Part shown: positions 34,734-47,970 of the stretch, piece after piece
How the letters are laid out: every line of letters begins with the position of its first letter
Position numbering within the stretch: position 1 is the first letter of the stretch
DNA from: Elymus sibiricus
Taxonomy: Eukaryota; Streptophyta; Magnoliopsida; Poales; Poaceae
DNA: 64,000 nucleotides
Direction: 5' to 3'
Assembly: GCA_039707655.1 (NCBI GenBank)
Contig: CM077671.1
Span: forward strand, 307,709,009 to 307,773,008
Notes under the pieces: generated by a model
Told to the model about the DNA's origin: nothing
Databases searched by the model: none
Seen by the model: the letters and a program-made list of their open reading frames with translations, nothing else
Translations under genes and position numbers: made by a program

Positions 34734-36309
34734 TGGCGTGGCTTGAGACTGCGTCGGTATTTCCCCAAAGAGGAAGGGATGATGCAGCATAGCGATGGTA
34801 AGTATTTCCCTTAGTTATGAAACCAAGGTTATCGAACCAGTAGGAGGATCACCACCACCCAATAAGCAGCACCTGCACACAAATAACAAATACTTGCAAC
34901 CCGACGTGAAAGAGAGGTTGTCAATCTCTCTACGATAAAAAGATAGATTAGGTAGTGAAGGATAGGAGAGATAGATCTCTCAAGAGCACAAAATAAAAAG
35001 GGCAAATAAAAAGTGCAGCAATATATTTTTGGGTTTTTGGTTTTGTAGATCTGAAAACAAAGAGGCAAAAAGATAGATCGGAAAGCAATATGTAGGAAAA
35101 GTAGACCCGAGGGCCGTAGGATTAACTATTGGCTTCTCTCATGAGTAAGCACAGGGTGGGTGAACAAATTACTGTTGGGTAGTTGATAGAAAATCAAATA
35201 ATCATGACGATATCCAAGATGATGATCATTATATAGGCATCACATCCAAGATAAGTACACCGACTCCTGCCTGCATCTACCACTATTACTCCACACATCG
35301 ACCGCTATCCAGCATGCATCTAGTGTATTAAGTTCATCGAAAACGGAGTAATGCAATAAGAACGATGACATGATGTAGACAAGATCTATTCATGTAGGAA
35401 TAGACCCCATCTTGTTATCCTTAATGGCAACGATACATGCGTGCCTTGCTGCCCCTTCTGTCACTGGGAAAGGACACCGCAAGATCGAACCCATCACAAA
35501 GCACCTCTTCCCATGGCAAGAAAAATCGATCTAGTTGGCCTAACTAAACCAAAGATTCAAAGAAGAAATACGAGGCTATAAGCAATCATGCATATAAGAG
35601 ATCAAAGAAGACTCAAATAATATTCATGGATAGAAACTGATCATGAACTCAAAATTCATCGGATCCAAACAAACACACCGCAAAAGTTTACATCAAATAG
35701 ATCTCCAAGAGACCATTGTATTGAGAATCATAAGAGAGAGAGGAAGCCATCTAGCTACTACCTACGAACCCGTAGGTCTATGGTGGACTACTCATGCATC
35801 ATCGTAGAGGCACCTATGAAGAAGATGAACCCCTTCGTGATGGTGTTTAGATTGGATCTCGAGGTTCTGGAACTTGCGGCGGCTGGAATTGTGTTTCGTC
35901 GACTCCCCTAGGGTTTTCCGAATATCTGAGAATTTATAGGCATCAGAGGCGGTGGAGAGGGGCCCCGTGGAGGGCACCACCCATCAAGGCGCGCCGGGGG
36001 GCCCCTGGCGCGCCCTGGTGGGTTGTGCTCTCCACAGCCCACCTTCCTGGCTCTTTTTTGGCCCACTGGGTGTCTTCTGGTCCAGAAAAAAACTCCAAAA
36101 AGTTTTGTCATGATTGGACTCCGTTTGGTACTGTTATTCTGCGAAGTAAAAAAACAAGCAAAAATAGCAACTGGCACTTTGGCACTATGTCAATAGGTTA
36201 GTCCCAAAAAATGATATAAAGTTGTTATAAAATGATTGTAAAACATCCAAGAATGATAATATAACAACATGGAACAAGCAAAAATTATAGATACGTTGGA
36301 GACGTATCA
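34734..36309 (-). repeat. Element D 3' LTR (1576 bp)
   Basis: Plus-strand reading TGGCGTGGCTTGAG to TTGGAGACGTATCA. The first 245 aligned bases differ from the partner at about 10 positions by manual count. The GC-rich palindrome lies near 35980-36030. Confidence 0.92.
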
Positions 36310-36323
36310 GCATCCCCAAGCTT
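36310..36323 (-). other. Element D polypurine tract
   Basis: On the minus strand AAGCTTGGGGATGC borders the 3' LTR. Confidence 0.8.
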
Positions 36324-38858
36324 AATTCCTACTCGTCCTCGAGTAGGTAAATGGTAAAAACAGAATTTTTGATGTGGAATGCGGCCTAACATGTTCATCA
36401 TATTCTTTTCTTTTGTATATCATGGACATTTGAACTTGTAAATGATTCAAAGCAATAGTGTAGTTTTAACATAATGACTTCAGTACTCAAGCATGTCAAC
36501 AAGAAACCATGTCTTTCAAAATATCAACACTAAAGAAAGTTATCCCTAGCCCATCATGCTCAATCATTGATCCATTCATGAAACACACTCAAATATTAGC
36601 TATGCCCAATGCTCAAGTACGATCATAGTGCCCCCTAGTTGGTGCTTATAAGAGAAGATGGAGACTCAAAGTAAAATAAAAATTGCATAAAGTAAATAGA
36701 TAGGCCCTTTGCAGAGGGGAGTAGGGATTTGTAGAGGTGCCAGAGCTCAAAGTTTTAAATTGAGAGAGAAAAATATTTTGGGTGGCATGCTTTTCCTGTT
36801 AACGAAAACGACAAAGTAGCTCACAACACTTTCCATGCTAGATATATCATAGGCGGTTCCCAAACAGAAAATAAATTTTATTCTTTTTTCCACCAAACTT
36901 TCACTTTCCATGGCGGGCCGTATCCACGGTTGCCTTCCATACCAACACTTTCCAAGGAATTTATTATTTGACAACATAAAGTAAAAAAAACTTTTTTTTT
37001 CATTTCGGGAATGGGCATCCCTATTACCGCGGCACTCTCATGCAATGATAAGTGAATAAACACTCATCTTGAGAATAACACATCTAGCATGGAAAAATAT
37101 TGGACACTCCCCACCGTTTCATGAGCGGTACGAGCACACAAAAGAGAAATTTTATTTTGAAAATTTAGAGATGGCACATAAAAATTTGCTTGGAACGACA
37201 TGGAAATACCGCATATAGGTAGGTATGCTGGACTCATAAGGCAAAACTTGGTTTAAGGATTTTGGATGCACAAGTAGTATTTCTACTTAGTACAAATGGA
37301 GGCTAGCAAATAGATTGAGAAGCAACCAAACCAAGAAACGAAAATTCACATAAGCAAGCATTGAGAATAACTAACACCGAATAATGCACCACAAGTAGGA
37401 TGTAATTTCATTGCATAACTATTGACTTCCATACTTGCATAGGGAATCACAAACCTTAACACCAATATTCCTACTCAAGCATAATTACTCACTAACATGA
37501 CTCACATATTACTATCATTATGTTTCAAAACTATTACAAAGAATCAAGTTTAATTTTCCCAATGATCTTCATGAAAGTTTTTATTATATCCTCCTAGGAT
37601 ATCTATCACTTTGGGACTAGTTTCATATATTGCCATTGCTTTTTGACAAGCTCCAACAAATCTAAGTGAAGCACATGAGCATAAAGATTTCTTCTCTCAA
37701 AATGGTATAAGTGAAGCATGAGAGGATTTATTCAAAATTTACTAACTCTCAAATTAATCTAAGTGAATCATGAGAGTATTTCTACAAAAATTTCCAAGCA
37801 CACCGTGCTCAACAAGATATAAGTGAAGCACTAGAGCAATTCTACAGCTCAAAAAGTTTAAGTGAAGCACATAGAGCAATTCTAACAAATCATAGCATAA
37901 TGTTGGCTCTCCCAAATAGGTGTGTACAGAAAGTATACAAAGGAAAAACAAACAAGCAAAGCAAGCAAAGATACAAGACGCTCCAAGCAAAACTCATGAT
38001 ATGTGACGAATAAAAATATAGCTCCAAGTAAAATACCGATGGTTGTTAGAAGAAAGAGGGGATGCCACTCGGGGGCATCCCCAAGCTTAGTTGCTTGTTT
38101 CTCTTTGGATATATCTTGGGGGTGCTGTAGCATCCCCAATCTTAGGCTCTTTTCACTCCTTATTCCTTCATCCATCGTGATCTCACCCAAAACTTGAAAA
38201 CTTCAATCACACAAAACTCAACAAAATGTTCGTGAGATCCGTTAGTATAATAAAGCAAATCACTACTTTAGGTGCTGTTGCAAACCCATTCATATTTTGT
38301 TATTGCATTATACCTACTGTATTTTAACTTTACCATGGCTCATACCCTTCAATATAACCCATAGATTCATCAAAACAAGCACACAATGCAACGAAAACAG
38401 AATCTGTCTTAAACAGAACAGTCCGTAGTAATCTGTACTCTAACCATACTTCTGTAACTCTGAAAATTCTGAAAAATTTGGAAAACCTAAAGAATTTGTA
38501 TAGAAACACTGTGTTAAAATTTCAGCTCAAGATCACGTTCCAGTAAAAAAGGAAAATTCAAATACTGGACGCAAAGTTTTTGTTTCAGATTCAGCATCGC
38601 TTCTACTCATCTTATGAATCATCCTAAAGGCTCTACTTGGCACAAACACTAAATAAAACATAAAAACACAATCATAACAGAGGCATAATTGTGTCAACAC
38701 TCAAAAACAGAAAGGAAAAAGCAAAAATAAATTTATTCATTGGGTTGCCTCCCAACAAGCGCTATCGTTTTACGCCCCTATCTAGGCATGATGATTTCAA
38801 TGATGCTCACATAAAAAGTAGTAATTGAAATATGCAAGAGAGCATCATGAATCTCATG
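36324..38858 (-). other. Element D non-coding region
   Basis: 2.5 kb without a credible gene. It carries the conserved block shared with G and E (about 36690-37335), five copies of an ATATAAGTGAAG-like motif (37659, 37704, 37756, 37816 and 37855), and two GCATCCCCAA words at 38075-38140 that are inverted polypurine-tract-like copies. Confidence 0.7.
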
Positions 38859-39638
38859 TCAATCACATTTAAGTCTAACCCACTTCTTATGCATAGGGAT
38901 TTTTGGAGCAAATAATTTATGGGAACAAGAATCAACTAGCATAGGAAGGCAAAACAAGCATAACTTCAAAACTTTTAACACATAGAGAGGAAACTTGATA
39001 TTATTGCAATTCCTACAAGCATATGTTCCTCCCTCATCATAAATTTCAGTAGCATCATGAAGGAATTCAACAATATAACTATCACATAAATCATTCTTTT
39101 CATGATGCACAAACATAGAATTTTCATTACTCTCCACGTAAGCAAATTCCTTTTCATCCATGGTAGTGGGAGCAAACTCAACAAAATAACTATCATGAGA
39201 CACTTGATTATCATAACCACATTGCAAATTAAAACCATGATGATAAGTTTCATGGTTATCATTACTCATTATAGCATACGTGTCATCACCATCATCATAA
39301 ATAGGAGGCATGTAATCATAAACTTGCTCATCAAAACTTGGGGGACTAAAAATATCATCTTCATCAAACATAGCATACCCAAGCTTGTGGCTTTGCATAT
39401 CATTAGCATCATGGATATTTAGAGAATTCATACTAGCAACATTGCAATCATGCTTTTCAATCAAGGAGCTATCATGAATCACCTTATAAATTTCTTCTTT
39501 CAACACTTCATCAAAAAATTTAGATTCATGATTTTCAAGCAAGACTTCATAGAGATAATCAAGTGCACTCAACTCACTAGCAATTGGTTCATCATAATTT
39601 GGTCTTTTGAAAAGATTTGCAAGTGGATGAGGATCCAT
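38859..39638 (-). CDS. Acidic protein of unknown function, intact (element D, 259 aa)
   Basis: Open from the ATG at 39638, about 280 bases after the primer site, to a stop at 38859. The protein is rich in Asp, Glu, His and Tyr, with runs such as FDEDDIFSPPSFDEQ (about residues 92-106) and repeated short acidic blocks. A Cys pair in YACRNCNN could bind metal, but no full zinc finger is seen. The C-terminus KIPMHKKWVRLKCD is mirrored in the E protein. The start seems sound because it is the first ATG of the frame and the MDPHPLANLF beginning is not hydrophobic. I know similar wheat retroelement products but no function. It is not recognisably gag, protease or envelope. Being open in D while the E and A copies are broken hints at recent use. 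Confidence 0.55.
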   Translation of the reverse strand: MDPHPLANLFKRPNYDEPIASELSALDYLYEVLLENHESKFFDEVLKEEIYKVIHDSSLIEKHDCNVASMNSLNIHDANDMQSHKLGYAMFDEDDIFSPPSFDEQVYDYMPPIYDDGDDTYAIMSNDNHETYHHGFNLQCGYDNQVSHDSYFVEFAPTTMDEKEFAYVESNENSMFVHHEKNDLCDSYIVEFLHDATEIYDEGGTYACRNCNNIKFPLYVLKVLKLCLFCLPMLVDSCSHKLFAPKIPMHKKWVRLKCD

Positions 39639-39921
39639 ATCAATAGATTTTTAGCAAGCGAAGATACAAGCAAATAGGAGGCACATAGCAACTTAAGCAA
39701 AGATAGCAAACAAGCAAACAAAAAGAGATCCAGCGAGAAAAAGGGCAAACAAAAAAGAGGGCGAATAAAACGGCAAATTGGGTGAAGTGCGGGAGAGGAA
39801 AACGAGAGGAAAATGGCAAATAATGTAATTGCAAGGAGATGATATTTTTGATTAGGAACCTGGTAGATGATGATGGAGTCTCCTCGGCGCCTGAGATTGG
39901 CAAGTAGAAGAGACCACTTCC

Positions 39922-39939
39922 TCCCCGGCAACGGCGCCA
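39922..39939 (-). other. Element D primer binding site (tRNA-Asp)
   Basis: On the minus strand TGGCGCCGTTGCCGGGGA, 10 bases after the 5' LTR. Confidence 0.88.
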
Positions 39940-39949
39940 GAAATTCCTT

Positions 39950-41526
39950 TGACGTGGCTTGAGACTGCGTCGGTATTTCCCCAAAGAGGAAGGGATGATG
40001 CAGCACAGCGACGGTAAGTATTTCCCTCAGTTATGAAACCAAGGTTATTGAACCAGTAGGAGGATCGCCACCACCTAATAAGCAGCACCTGCACACAAAT
40101 AACAAATACTTGCAACCCGACGCGAAAGAGAGGTTGTCAATCTCTCTACGGTAAAAAGATAGATTAGGTAGTGATGGATAGGAGAGATAGATCTCTCAAG
40201 AGCACAAAATAAAAAGGGCAAATAAAAAGTGCAGCAATATATTTTTGGGTTTTTGGTTTTGTAGATCTGAAAACAAAGAGGCAAAAAGATAGATCGGAAA
40301 GCAATATGTTGGAAAAGTAGACCCGGGGGCCGTAAGATTCACTAGTGGCTTCTCTTATGAGTATAGCACACGGTGGGTGAACAAATTACTGTTGGGCAAT
40401 TGATAGAAGATCAAATAATCATGACGATATCCAAGGCGATGATCTTTATATAGGCATCACGTCCAAGATAAGTAGACCGACTCCTGCCTGCATCTACCAC
40501 TATTACTCCACACATCGACCGCTATCCAGCATGCATCTAGTGTATTAAGTTCATGGAAAAACGGAGTAATGCAATAAGAATGATGACATGATGTAGACAA
40601 GATCTATTCATGTAGGAATAGACCCCATCTTATTATCCTTAATGGCAACGATGCATGCGTTCCTTGCTGCCCCTTCTGTCACTGGGAAAGGACACCGCAA
40701 GATCGAACCCATCACAAAGCACCTCTTCCCATGGCAAGAAAAATCGATCTAGTTGGCCTAACTAAACCAAAGATTCAAAGAAGAAATACGAGGCTATAAG
40801 CAATCATGCATATAAGAGATCAAAGAAGACTCAAATAATATTCATGGATAGAAACCGATCATGAACTCAAAATTCATCGGATCTCAACAAACACACCGCA
40901 AAAGTTTACATCAAATAGATCTCCAAGAGACCATTGTATTGAGAATAATAAGAGAGAGAGGAAGCCATCTAGCTACTGCCTACGGACCCGTAGGTCTATG
41001 GTGGACTACTCACGCATCATAGGAGAGGCACCTATGAAGAAGATGAACCCCTCCGTGATGATGTTTAGATTGGATCTCGAGGTTCTGGAACTTGCGGCGG
41101 CTGGAATTGTGTTTCGTCGACTCCCCTAGGGTTTTCCGAATATTTGAGAATTTAGAGGCATCAGAGGCGATGGAGAGGGGCCCCGTGGAGGGCACAACCC
41201 ATCAGGGCGCACCGGGGGCCCCCTGGTGCGCCCTGGTGGGTTGTGCTCTCCACAGCCCACCTTCCTGGCTCTTTTTTGGCCCACTGGGTGTCTTCTGGTC
41301 CAGAAAAAATCTCCAAGAAGTTTCATCGCGATTGGACTCCGTTTGGTACTAATATTCTGCAAAGTAAAAAACAAGCAAAAACAGCAACTGGCACTTTGGC
41401 ACTATGTCAATAGGTTAGTCCCAAAAAATGATATAAAGTTGTTATAAAATGATTGTAAAACATCCAAGAATGATAATATAACAGCATGGAACAAGCAAAA
41501 ATTATAGATACATTGGAGACGTATCA
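39950..41526 (-). repeat. Element D 5' LTR (1577 bp)
   Basis: Plus-strand reading TGACGTGGCTTGAG to TTGGAGACGTATCA, followed by cagtg. Palindrome near 41200-41245. Confidence 0.92.
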
Positions 41527-41775
41527 CAGTGTACCAGGATGTGCAATGATCTAGCGTAGCAAAGATATCAAAAAACGGACAAGCCATGGAAACATCATGC
41601 TAGCTATCTTACGATCAGGTAAAGCAATATGACAATGAATGCTCAAGTCATCAAAACGGAAGCGGTGGAAGTTGCATGGCAATATATCTCGGAATGGCTA
41701 TGGAAATGCCGTAATAGGTAGGTATGGTGGCTGTTTTGAGGAAGATATAATAAGGCTTATGTGTGATAGAGCGTA
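41527..41775 (-). other. Element C segment between D and E
   Basis: Matches about 4620-4870 of element A in reverse. It ends in gcgta, the left target duplication of E. No gene. Confidence 0.8.
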
Positions 41776-43460
41776 TGATACGTCTCCAACGTATCGATAA
41801 TTTACGAAGTATTCATGCCATGATTGCCTATGTTTACAATACTTTTATATGGTTTTGATGCACTTTACATGATTTATATAGAACTAACCCGGACTGACGT
41901 TGTTTTCAGCAGAACTACCGTGGTGTTGTTTTTTGTGCAGAAATCAAAGTTCTCCAAATGCAACGAAACTTTGGGATGAACTTGTTTGGAACAAAAGGGG
42001 CACTAGAAGCTTCGTTGGTGGGCCAGGAGAGCCACGAGGTGGGCACAACCCACCAGGGCGTGCCAGGGCCCTCTGGCGCGCCCTGGTGTCTTGTGGTCCA
42101 CTCGTGGCCCAACTTCACGTGAAACCGATGCCCAAAAATCATATATATTGAGAAACCTCCAGAAATAACCCTAGATGGGAAGTTCCGCCGCCGCAAAGCT
42201 TCTGTATCGGCGAAAAACCAATCTGGAGAGAAAATAGTACCCTGTCGGAGGGGGGAAATCATCTCCGGTGGCCATCTTCATCATCCCGGCGGAGGCCATG
42301 ACAAGGAGGGAGTAGTCCACCCTCGGGGCCGAGGGTATGTACCAGTAGCTATGTGTTCAATCTCTTTCTCTCTCATGTTCTTGAGATGTCACGATCTTGA
42401 TGTATCACGGGCTTTGTTAATATAGTCGGATCATATGATGTTATTCCCTTGCTATCATGTTGTGATGAATTGAATCTTTCCCTTTGAGATATCGTTATGT
42501 TGGATTGAATATTGGATTTGAGAACACTTGATATATGTCTTGCATACGGATACCCGTGGTGATAATGGGGTGTTTTATTGATTCACTTGATGTGTGTTTT
42601 GGTACTCAACTTGTGGATTCCCGAGGTGACATTGGGGTAATCTATGCATAGGGGTTGATGAACGTTCTTGTCCTACGTTCTCCGATAGAAATCTTGGGGC
42701 ACTCTTTGAGGTTCTTTGTGTTGGATTGAGTATTATGAATCTAAAATTGTTTTGATGCGTATCGTACAATTAACTCATGGATACTTGTGGTGACATTGGA
42801 GTATCTAGGTGACATTAGAGTTGGTTGATGCGTATCATATGGTGTTATTCTAGTACGAACTCTTAGATAGATCGAACGGAAAGGATAACTTGATGTTATC
42901 TTAGTACGAACTCTTGAATAGATCGATCAGAAAGGATAACTTTAAGGTGGTTTCGTACCCTACAAACAATTTCTTCTTATGTTCTATGCTAGATAAGAAC
43001 TTTGGAGTGATTCTTCGTTGCACGTTGAGGGATGGTTATGTGATCCAATTATACTAGCATTGTTGAGAGATTGCACTAGCGAAAGTATGGAACCTAGGCC
43101 TTGTTTTCAAGCATTGCAATACCGTTTGTGCTCACTTTTGTTACTTGCTACCTTGCTGTTTTTATATTTTCAGATTACAAAAACCTATATCTACCATCCA
43201 TATTGCACTTGTATCACCATCTCTTCGCCGAACTAGTGCACCTATACAAATTGCCATTGTATTGGGTGTGTTGGGGACACAAGAGATTTCTTGTATTTGA
43301 TTGCAGGGTTGTTTGAGAGAGACCATCTTCATCCTACACCTCCCACAGATTGATAAACCTTAGGTCATCCACTTGAGGGAAAAATGCTACTGTCCTACAA
43401 AACTCTGCGCTTGGAGGCCCAACACGAGTCTACAAGAATAAAGTTGCATTGTAGACATCA
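41776..43460 (+). repeat. Element E 5' LTR (1685 bp)
   Basis: TGATACGTCTCCAACGTATC to GTAGACATCA. It has the palindrome near 42048-42095 and a candidate TATA box ATATATATT at 42141-42149. Confidence 0.92.
42141..42149 (+). promoter_or_regulatory. Candidate TATA box in E 5' LTR
   Basis: ATATATATT after the palindrome, with TATATAT at the matching place in the 3' LTR (61728-61734). A CT-rich stretch follows. Placement about 370 bases into the LTR is plausible for a promoter. Confidence 0.4.
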
Positions 43461-43470
43461 AGCTCTTTTC

Positions 43471-43488
43471 TGGCGCCGTTGCCGGGGA
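43471..43488 (+). other. Element E primer binding site (tRNA-Asp)
   Basis: TGGCGCCGTTGCCGGGGA, 10 bases after the 5' LTR. Confidence 0.88.
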
Positions 43489-43518
43489 GGTGAGTGCTTG
43501 AAGGTATATCTTTAGATC

Positions 43519-44123
43519 TTGCAATTGAATATTTTAGAGCATGATTGCAATGTTGCTAGTATGAATTCTCTAAATATCCATGATGCTAATGATATGCAAA
43601 GCCACAAGCTTGGGGATGCTATGTTTGATGAAGATGATATTTTTAGTCCCCCGAGTTTTGATGAGCAAATTTATTATGATGATGACATGTATGCTATAAA
43701 TTGTGATAGTAACCATGAAACTTTTCATCATGATTTCAATATTTAATGCGGTTATGTCAATCAAGTATCTCATGATAGCTATTTTGTTGAGTTTGCTCCC
43801 ACTACCATGAATGAAAAGGACTTTGCTTATGTAGATCATGAAAATTCTATGCTTTTGCATAATGAAAAGAATGATTTATGTGATAGTTATATTATTGAAT
43901 TCCTTCATGATGCTACTAAAATTTATTATGAGGGAGGAACATATGCTTGTAGGAATTGCAATAATATCAAGTTTCCTCTCTATATGTTCAAAGTTTTGAA
44001 GTTATGCTTGTTTTGCCTTCCTATGCTAGTTGATTCTTGCTCCCATAAATTTTTTGCTCACAAAATCCCAATGCATAGGAAGTGGGTTAGACTTAAATAT
44101 TGTTGTCATGTGATTCATGATGC
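43519..44123 (+). pseudogene. Acidic protein of element E, 5' part (split by element F)
   Basis: It is homologous to the D protein from the segment HDCNVASMNSLNIHDANDMQ on. About 60 N-terminal residues present in D are lacking. A TAA at 43744-43746 replaces what is probably CAA (compare D), and the frame then stays open to 44123. There element F was inserted, splitting a codon. The last five bases, gatgc, are the target duplication. After removal of F the same frame would continue at 58108 to a stop at 58171. Function is unknown. Confidence 0.65.
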
Positions 44124-47100
44124 TGTCGGGACCCCGATCCTAAGCCATAAGAATCTAGCATGTAACACATCATGTCACATTGCGGCCTCACGCACGGTTA
44201 TCCCCACGGCTGCCACCTTACCTTGGTCGGGACCATTTGCGTCTTTTGGCTCACGTATGTGAATATGTCGCTAGCATTCAAATGTCAAAGAACCCGGGTC
44301 GACATGACTAGTCGTAGAACCCAAGTGGCACATCCGTACAGGGATAGGCATACGTAACCCAACAATGCAGGTGCCGGTCATCAGCATGTGTAGACGAGTC
44401 ATAGCAAGCTACATGGACTCCATTACGCCGTGAGACATTTCTGTCCTCAACTGTGCGTAGACGAGTCATAGCAGGCTACATGGACTCCATTACACTACGA
44501 GACATTTCCCCGAAGGGACAGACACAGCAGCAAAGAAGGATACACGCCGGTCAATCAATGTGTCCGGAGCAGTAGCAAGCTACCAAGGCTCATTGGAAGC
44601 ACAAAGAGGCATTTCCCCGTAAAGAGTACTACTAAGGCACACAACTACGTATCGAATCCCATACATACCGTTACATGTCACACGTATGCACGACATGTCC
44701 GATATGCATAGATACAACTATGGCATCACAACATAACCATACAACAAAACAACATTTATTTAGAAGGCTCAGAAGAGCCTTACATAATATGTTCATACAG
44801 GTAGGGGTCACATGACCCGACACTCAAGTCATACAAACAAGTTCATACAAACCAAGCGGAAGCTTAAAGCTATCTGAGTACAGACAGATGAAAGGTAAAA
44901 AGGCATAAAGCCTGACTATCTACAGCCCAACCCAGGGCATCAGATCATAGCTGGGATACCAGCTACTCGGCGTCATCGACGTCTAGGTAGAACCCACCAG
45001 ATGGGTCCTGGTTATCATCTACCATAGTTATTAAGCAAACATGAGTACAATCGTACTCAGTAAGTCTTTAAAGCAGACCTAGGCTATTCATGCTCATGAT
45101 TGAACAAGGGGAGTAGTGGGGTTCATGCGGCTATTCGAACAGATTTATACCCTACAGGGGTGTACTTCTTCACACACGCTCTCGCCACTTATCGCTGAGT
45201 GCACATAAAAACAGGCACCTCGGCAACCTTCAAGCGGAGGCCTAGCGAGGGAGTCGGCCACAACCGTCTAACACACAAGACCCTAGTGCAGGCTATCGCC
45301 TATTTGAGACTGAACCCGCACGGAAGTCCGGCCGAAGTTTCCGCTACGGCCCCAAACGATGTGTGCAGGGTTCCCAAGCCCACCATTCGGGTGACCCTTG
45401 GTACACCATGCCACTTCCTACCACGTCGTAGCCCACCCCTTAGGTCAGCGCTACGCACGGCCTCCAGCATAGCTACAAACACCAGAAACTACTTGCAACA
45501 CCTGTACCGAGGACTAGGCGGTTGATAAGTCGAGAGGGGTCGAGTTACCGGAACCCAATGTGTGGTAGTAACTAGTCTTGGATCACAAACACGGAACTCA
45601 GTTCCTAAGAACGGTCCCAATGAGACAACCCGCTATGTACTCCTACATAGCCTCTCATCGCTACCTTTACCAAATCAGGTTCATCATCTAGTTCATCACA
45701 TCAGAACAACAATGTTTCGCTCTGGTTCATCACCCAGATGAATCAGGCCTGACACAACTCTAAGCATAGCAAGCATAGCAGGTAAAGCACATCAAGGCTC
45801 AAGCATCTACCAGGTATGCTAGGTTGCTTGGTTTAGCTACTTACTGTGACAATGACTGGTCATGCAGAGGAATGGGTTCAACTACCGAAACAGGTATAGT
45901 TGAAACATATAGTCCTAATGCAATAAACGAGAGTAGGAGCGAGAGAGTGGGATGTTATAGGAATGATCAATGAGGTTGCTTGCCATGCAGGTTGGCGGGG
46001 AGGTACTCTCCTTCAGAGGGATACTCTCGGGTATCCGATGGAACAGAACCTACCGCGACATAGACGGAGTAACAATCAATACACAGCAAGTGCGGCAATA
46101 TGATGCATGGTCATGACATGGCAACATGGTATGAATGGGCTAATGCATCTAGTATCAGGTTTAAATGAAGCTGATTTGAATCTAGGTTCAAATTCAACTC
46201 CATGTATTATGTCACATATTGCTTTTATGCAAAATGTAAATGTTCTCCAATTTCGGTTGCTCTATCATGCTTGATAATACCATCAATGGATTCTTTGGAT
46301 TTTTCTGATAATTTTTCATATATAAATTATTTCAATCTGAGTTACAGATTAATTTCTATGAATTTTAGAAGTTTATCCATTTCCGTCAGCACTGCATCAG
46401 CATTGCGTCGGCTCGTCAAACGACCGTTGCCAGGTCAAACCTGACCAGTGGCTTCCACTGGTCAGTGACACAGGCACTAATAGTGATTAAAATTAATCTT
46501 TATACCTAATTAGTGGGACTAGGCCCACTGTCAGTGGGTGATTAAGTTAATTAAACTAATTAATTAATTTTAACCTTAACCCAAATTAACCAGGGGCTTG
46601 GCCCCACCTGCCAGTGACCCAGGGGGGTCAACCCCGTGGTCAAACTGGTCGGACTCGCCGGCGTTGAGCCGCCGGCGACCACAAAGACGGAGGAGGGGGT
46701 TGGGTTTCGCCCTTCGACGACCAAAACGACGGTGGAGGGGGTCTAACGAATGCCCGTACGTGTGCGCATCCAACGGGACCCATCCCAGGGGCTGAGATGG
46801 CCCAAAGCGTCACCGGCGACGAGCTTGGTGGCTGCCGGAGCTCGGGCGAGCTCGAGGTCGACGGCACAGCGCGCAAAACAGCAAGAGCTTGGCTCCTACA
46901 ACATCTACACGGCTCCATGAACTCGATGGTGGCCTCAGGAAGACCACATGGACACCAGAACGTCGCCGGCGTTGAGCTTGCACGGCAGCACTTTCGGGTC
47001 TCGATGGAATCGGAGGCTACGACTCGGGATCGACCAGGGAAAGAGGGGGAACGGGACCAGAGGCTCATGGCGATCTCGTAGCCGTTGACGTGCTTGGGGA

Positions 47101-47970
47101 CGGCCTGATAACGACGAATCGACGGCGGCGGCTTCAGTGGCTAGAGGAGGAAGACGACCTTGGGGCGGCGATGGGGAGCTTCTGGCGTCGAGCTGGTCGG
47201 CGTGGAGGTCGAGGGCGACGAGGTGGAGCTCATGGGGTGGTCAGCGAGGCGAGCGAGCGGCTGGAGAGGTGAAGCTACGGCGGCGAGCTTGCGGGTGCGG
47301 CGGCCATGGCGACAGAGGGCGAGGGAGAGAGGGAGCAGAGGGGCGAAGCGAGAGAGGCATGCACGGGAGGCCCTCGCGGAGAAGCGGCGGAAGCAGGAGG
47401 TGGCGCGCGCGCGTGCTGGCGTGCTGCGGCCACGCGCCCAGCCTCCTGGCGCCAGGAGGATGACGACGTGGCTGGGCCAGATGGGCCGGCCTCGCCTGGG
47501 CCTCAGGTAGGCTTCTGTTGCCCTTTTTTCTATTTTGTTTCTGTTTTCTGTTTTCTAACATTTGTTTTATTTTGTATGGGCACAAATCCCTAGCTCAAAA
47601 TTACTGAGATATTTTGTAGAATATAGTTTGAATATTTCAAACTTCCACTAAAAATTTCCGGATTTTTGAATCCACTAAATATTTATAATGCTTTTGTTGA
47701 TTATTTTCAGAAGCCTTATTGGATTAATTAAAATATCAAATGTGTTATGAAAATAAAATGCACCTCTAAAATATTGTTGCCAATATTTATCAGACATGGT
47801 GGGCATTTTTTATGGGCATTTTGGATTCATTGAAAAACACAGGTATTTGATTTGGTTTAAATCTGGTGAGGTGCTAGGGTTTCTGTTGATCCCCATTTCA
47901 TCTTGATGAAATTTAAACATGATGCACACTCTAGCTAGCACAATGCAAGGGGGAAACTAGGGATGTGACA
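44124..47970 (-). repeat. Element F 3' LTR (3847 bp)
   Basis: TGTCGGGACCCC to CTAGGGATGTGACA on the plus strand. It lacks a 237-base segment of the partner (54972-55208), joined at ATGC near 45128, and has fewer 22-base repeats. GC-rich frames at 46600-47510 are not recognised as genes. Confidence 0.92.

Larger units (their letters stand above)
34734..41526 (-). mobile_element. Element D: non-autonomous Athila-type retrotransposon with acidic ORF
   Basis: LTRs 34734-36309 and 39950-41526 are flanked by the perfect duplication cagtg (34729-34733 and 41527-41531). On the minus strand the order is 5' LTR, exact tRNA-Asp primer site, a 259-residue acidic ORF, 2.5 kb non-coding, the polypurine tract and the 3' LTR. 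No gag, protease or pol domain is recognised. It sits inside element C. Confidence 0.92.

Noticed and set aside
46600..47600. Several GC-rich frames of 100-140 codons on both strands (also at 56700-57740).
   Set aside because: They lie inside the two LTRs of F, appear in many frames at once because stop codons are rare in GC-rich DNA, and change frame between the two copies.
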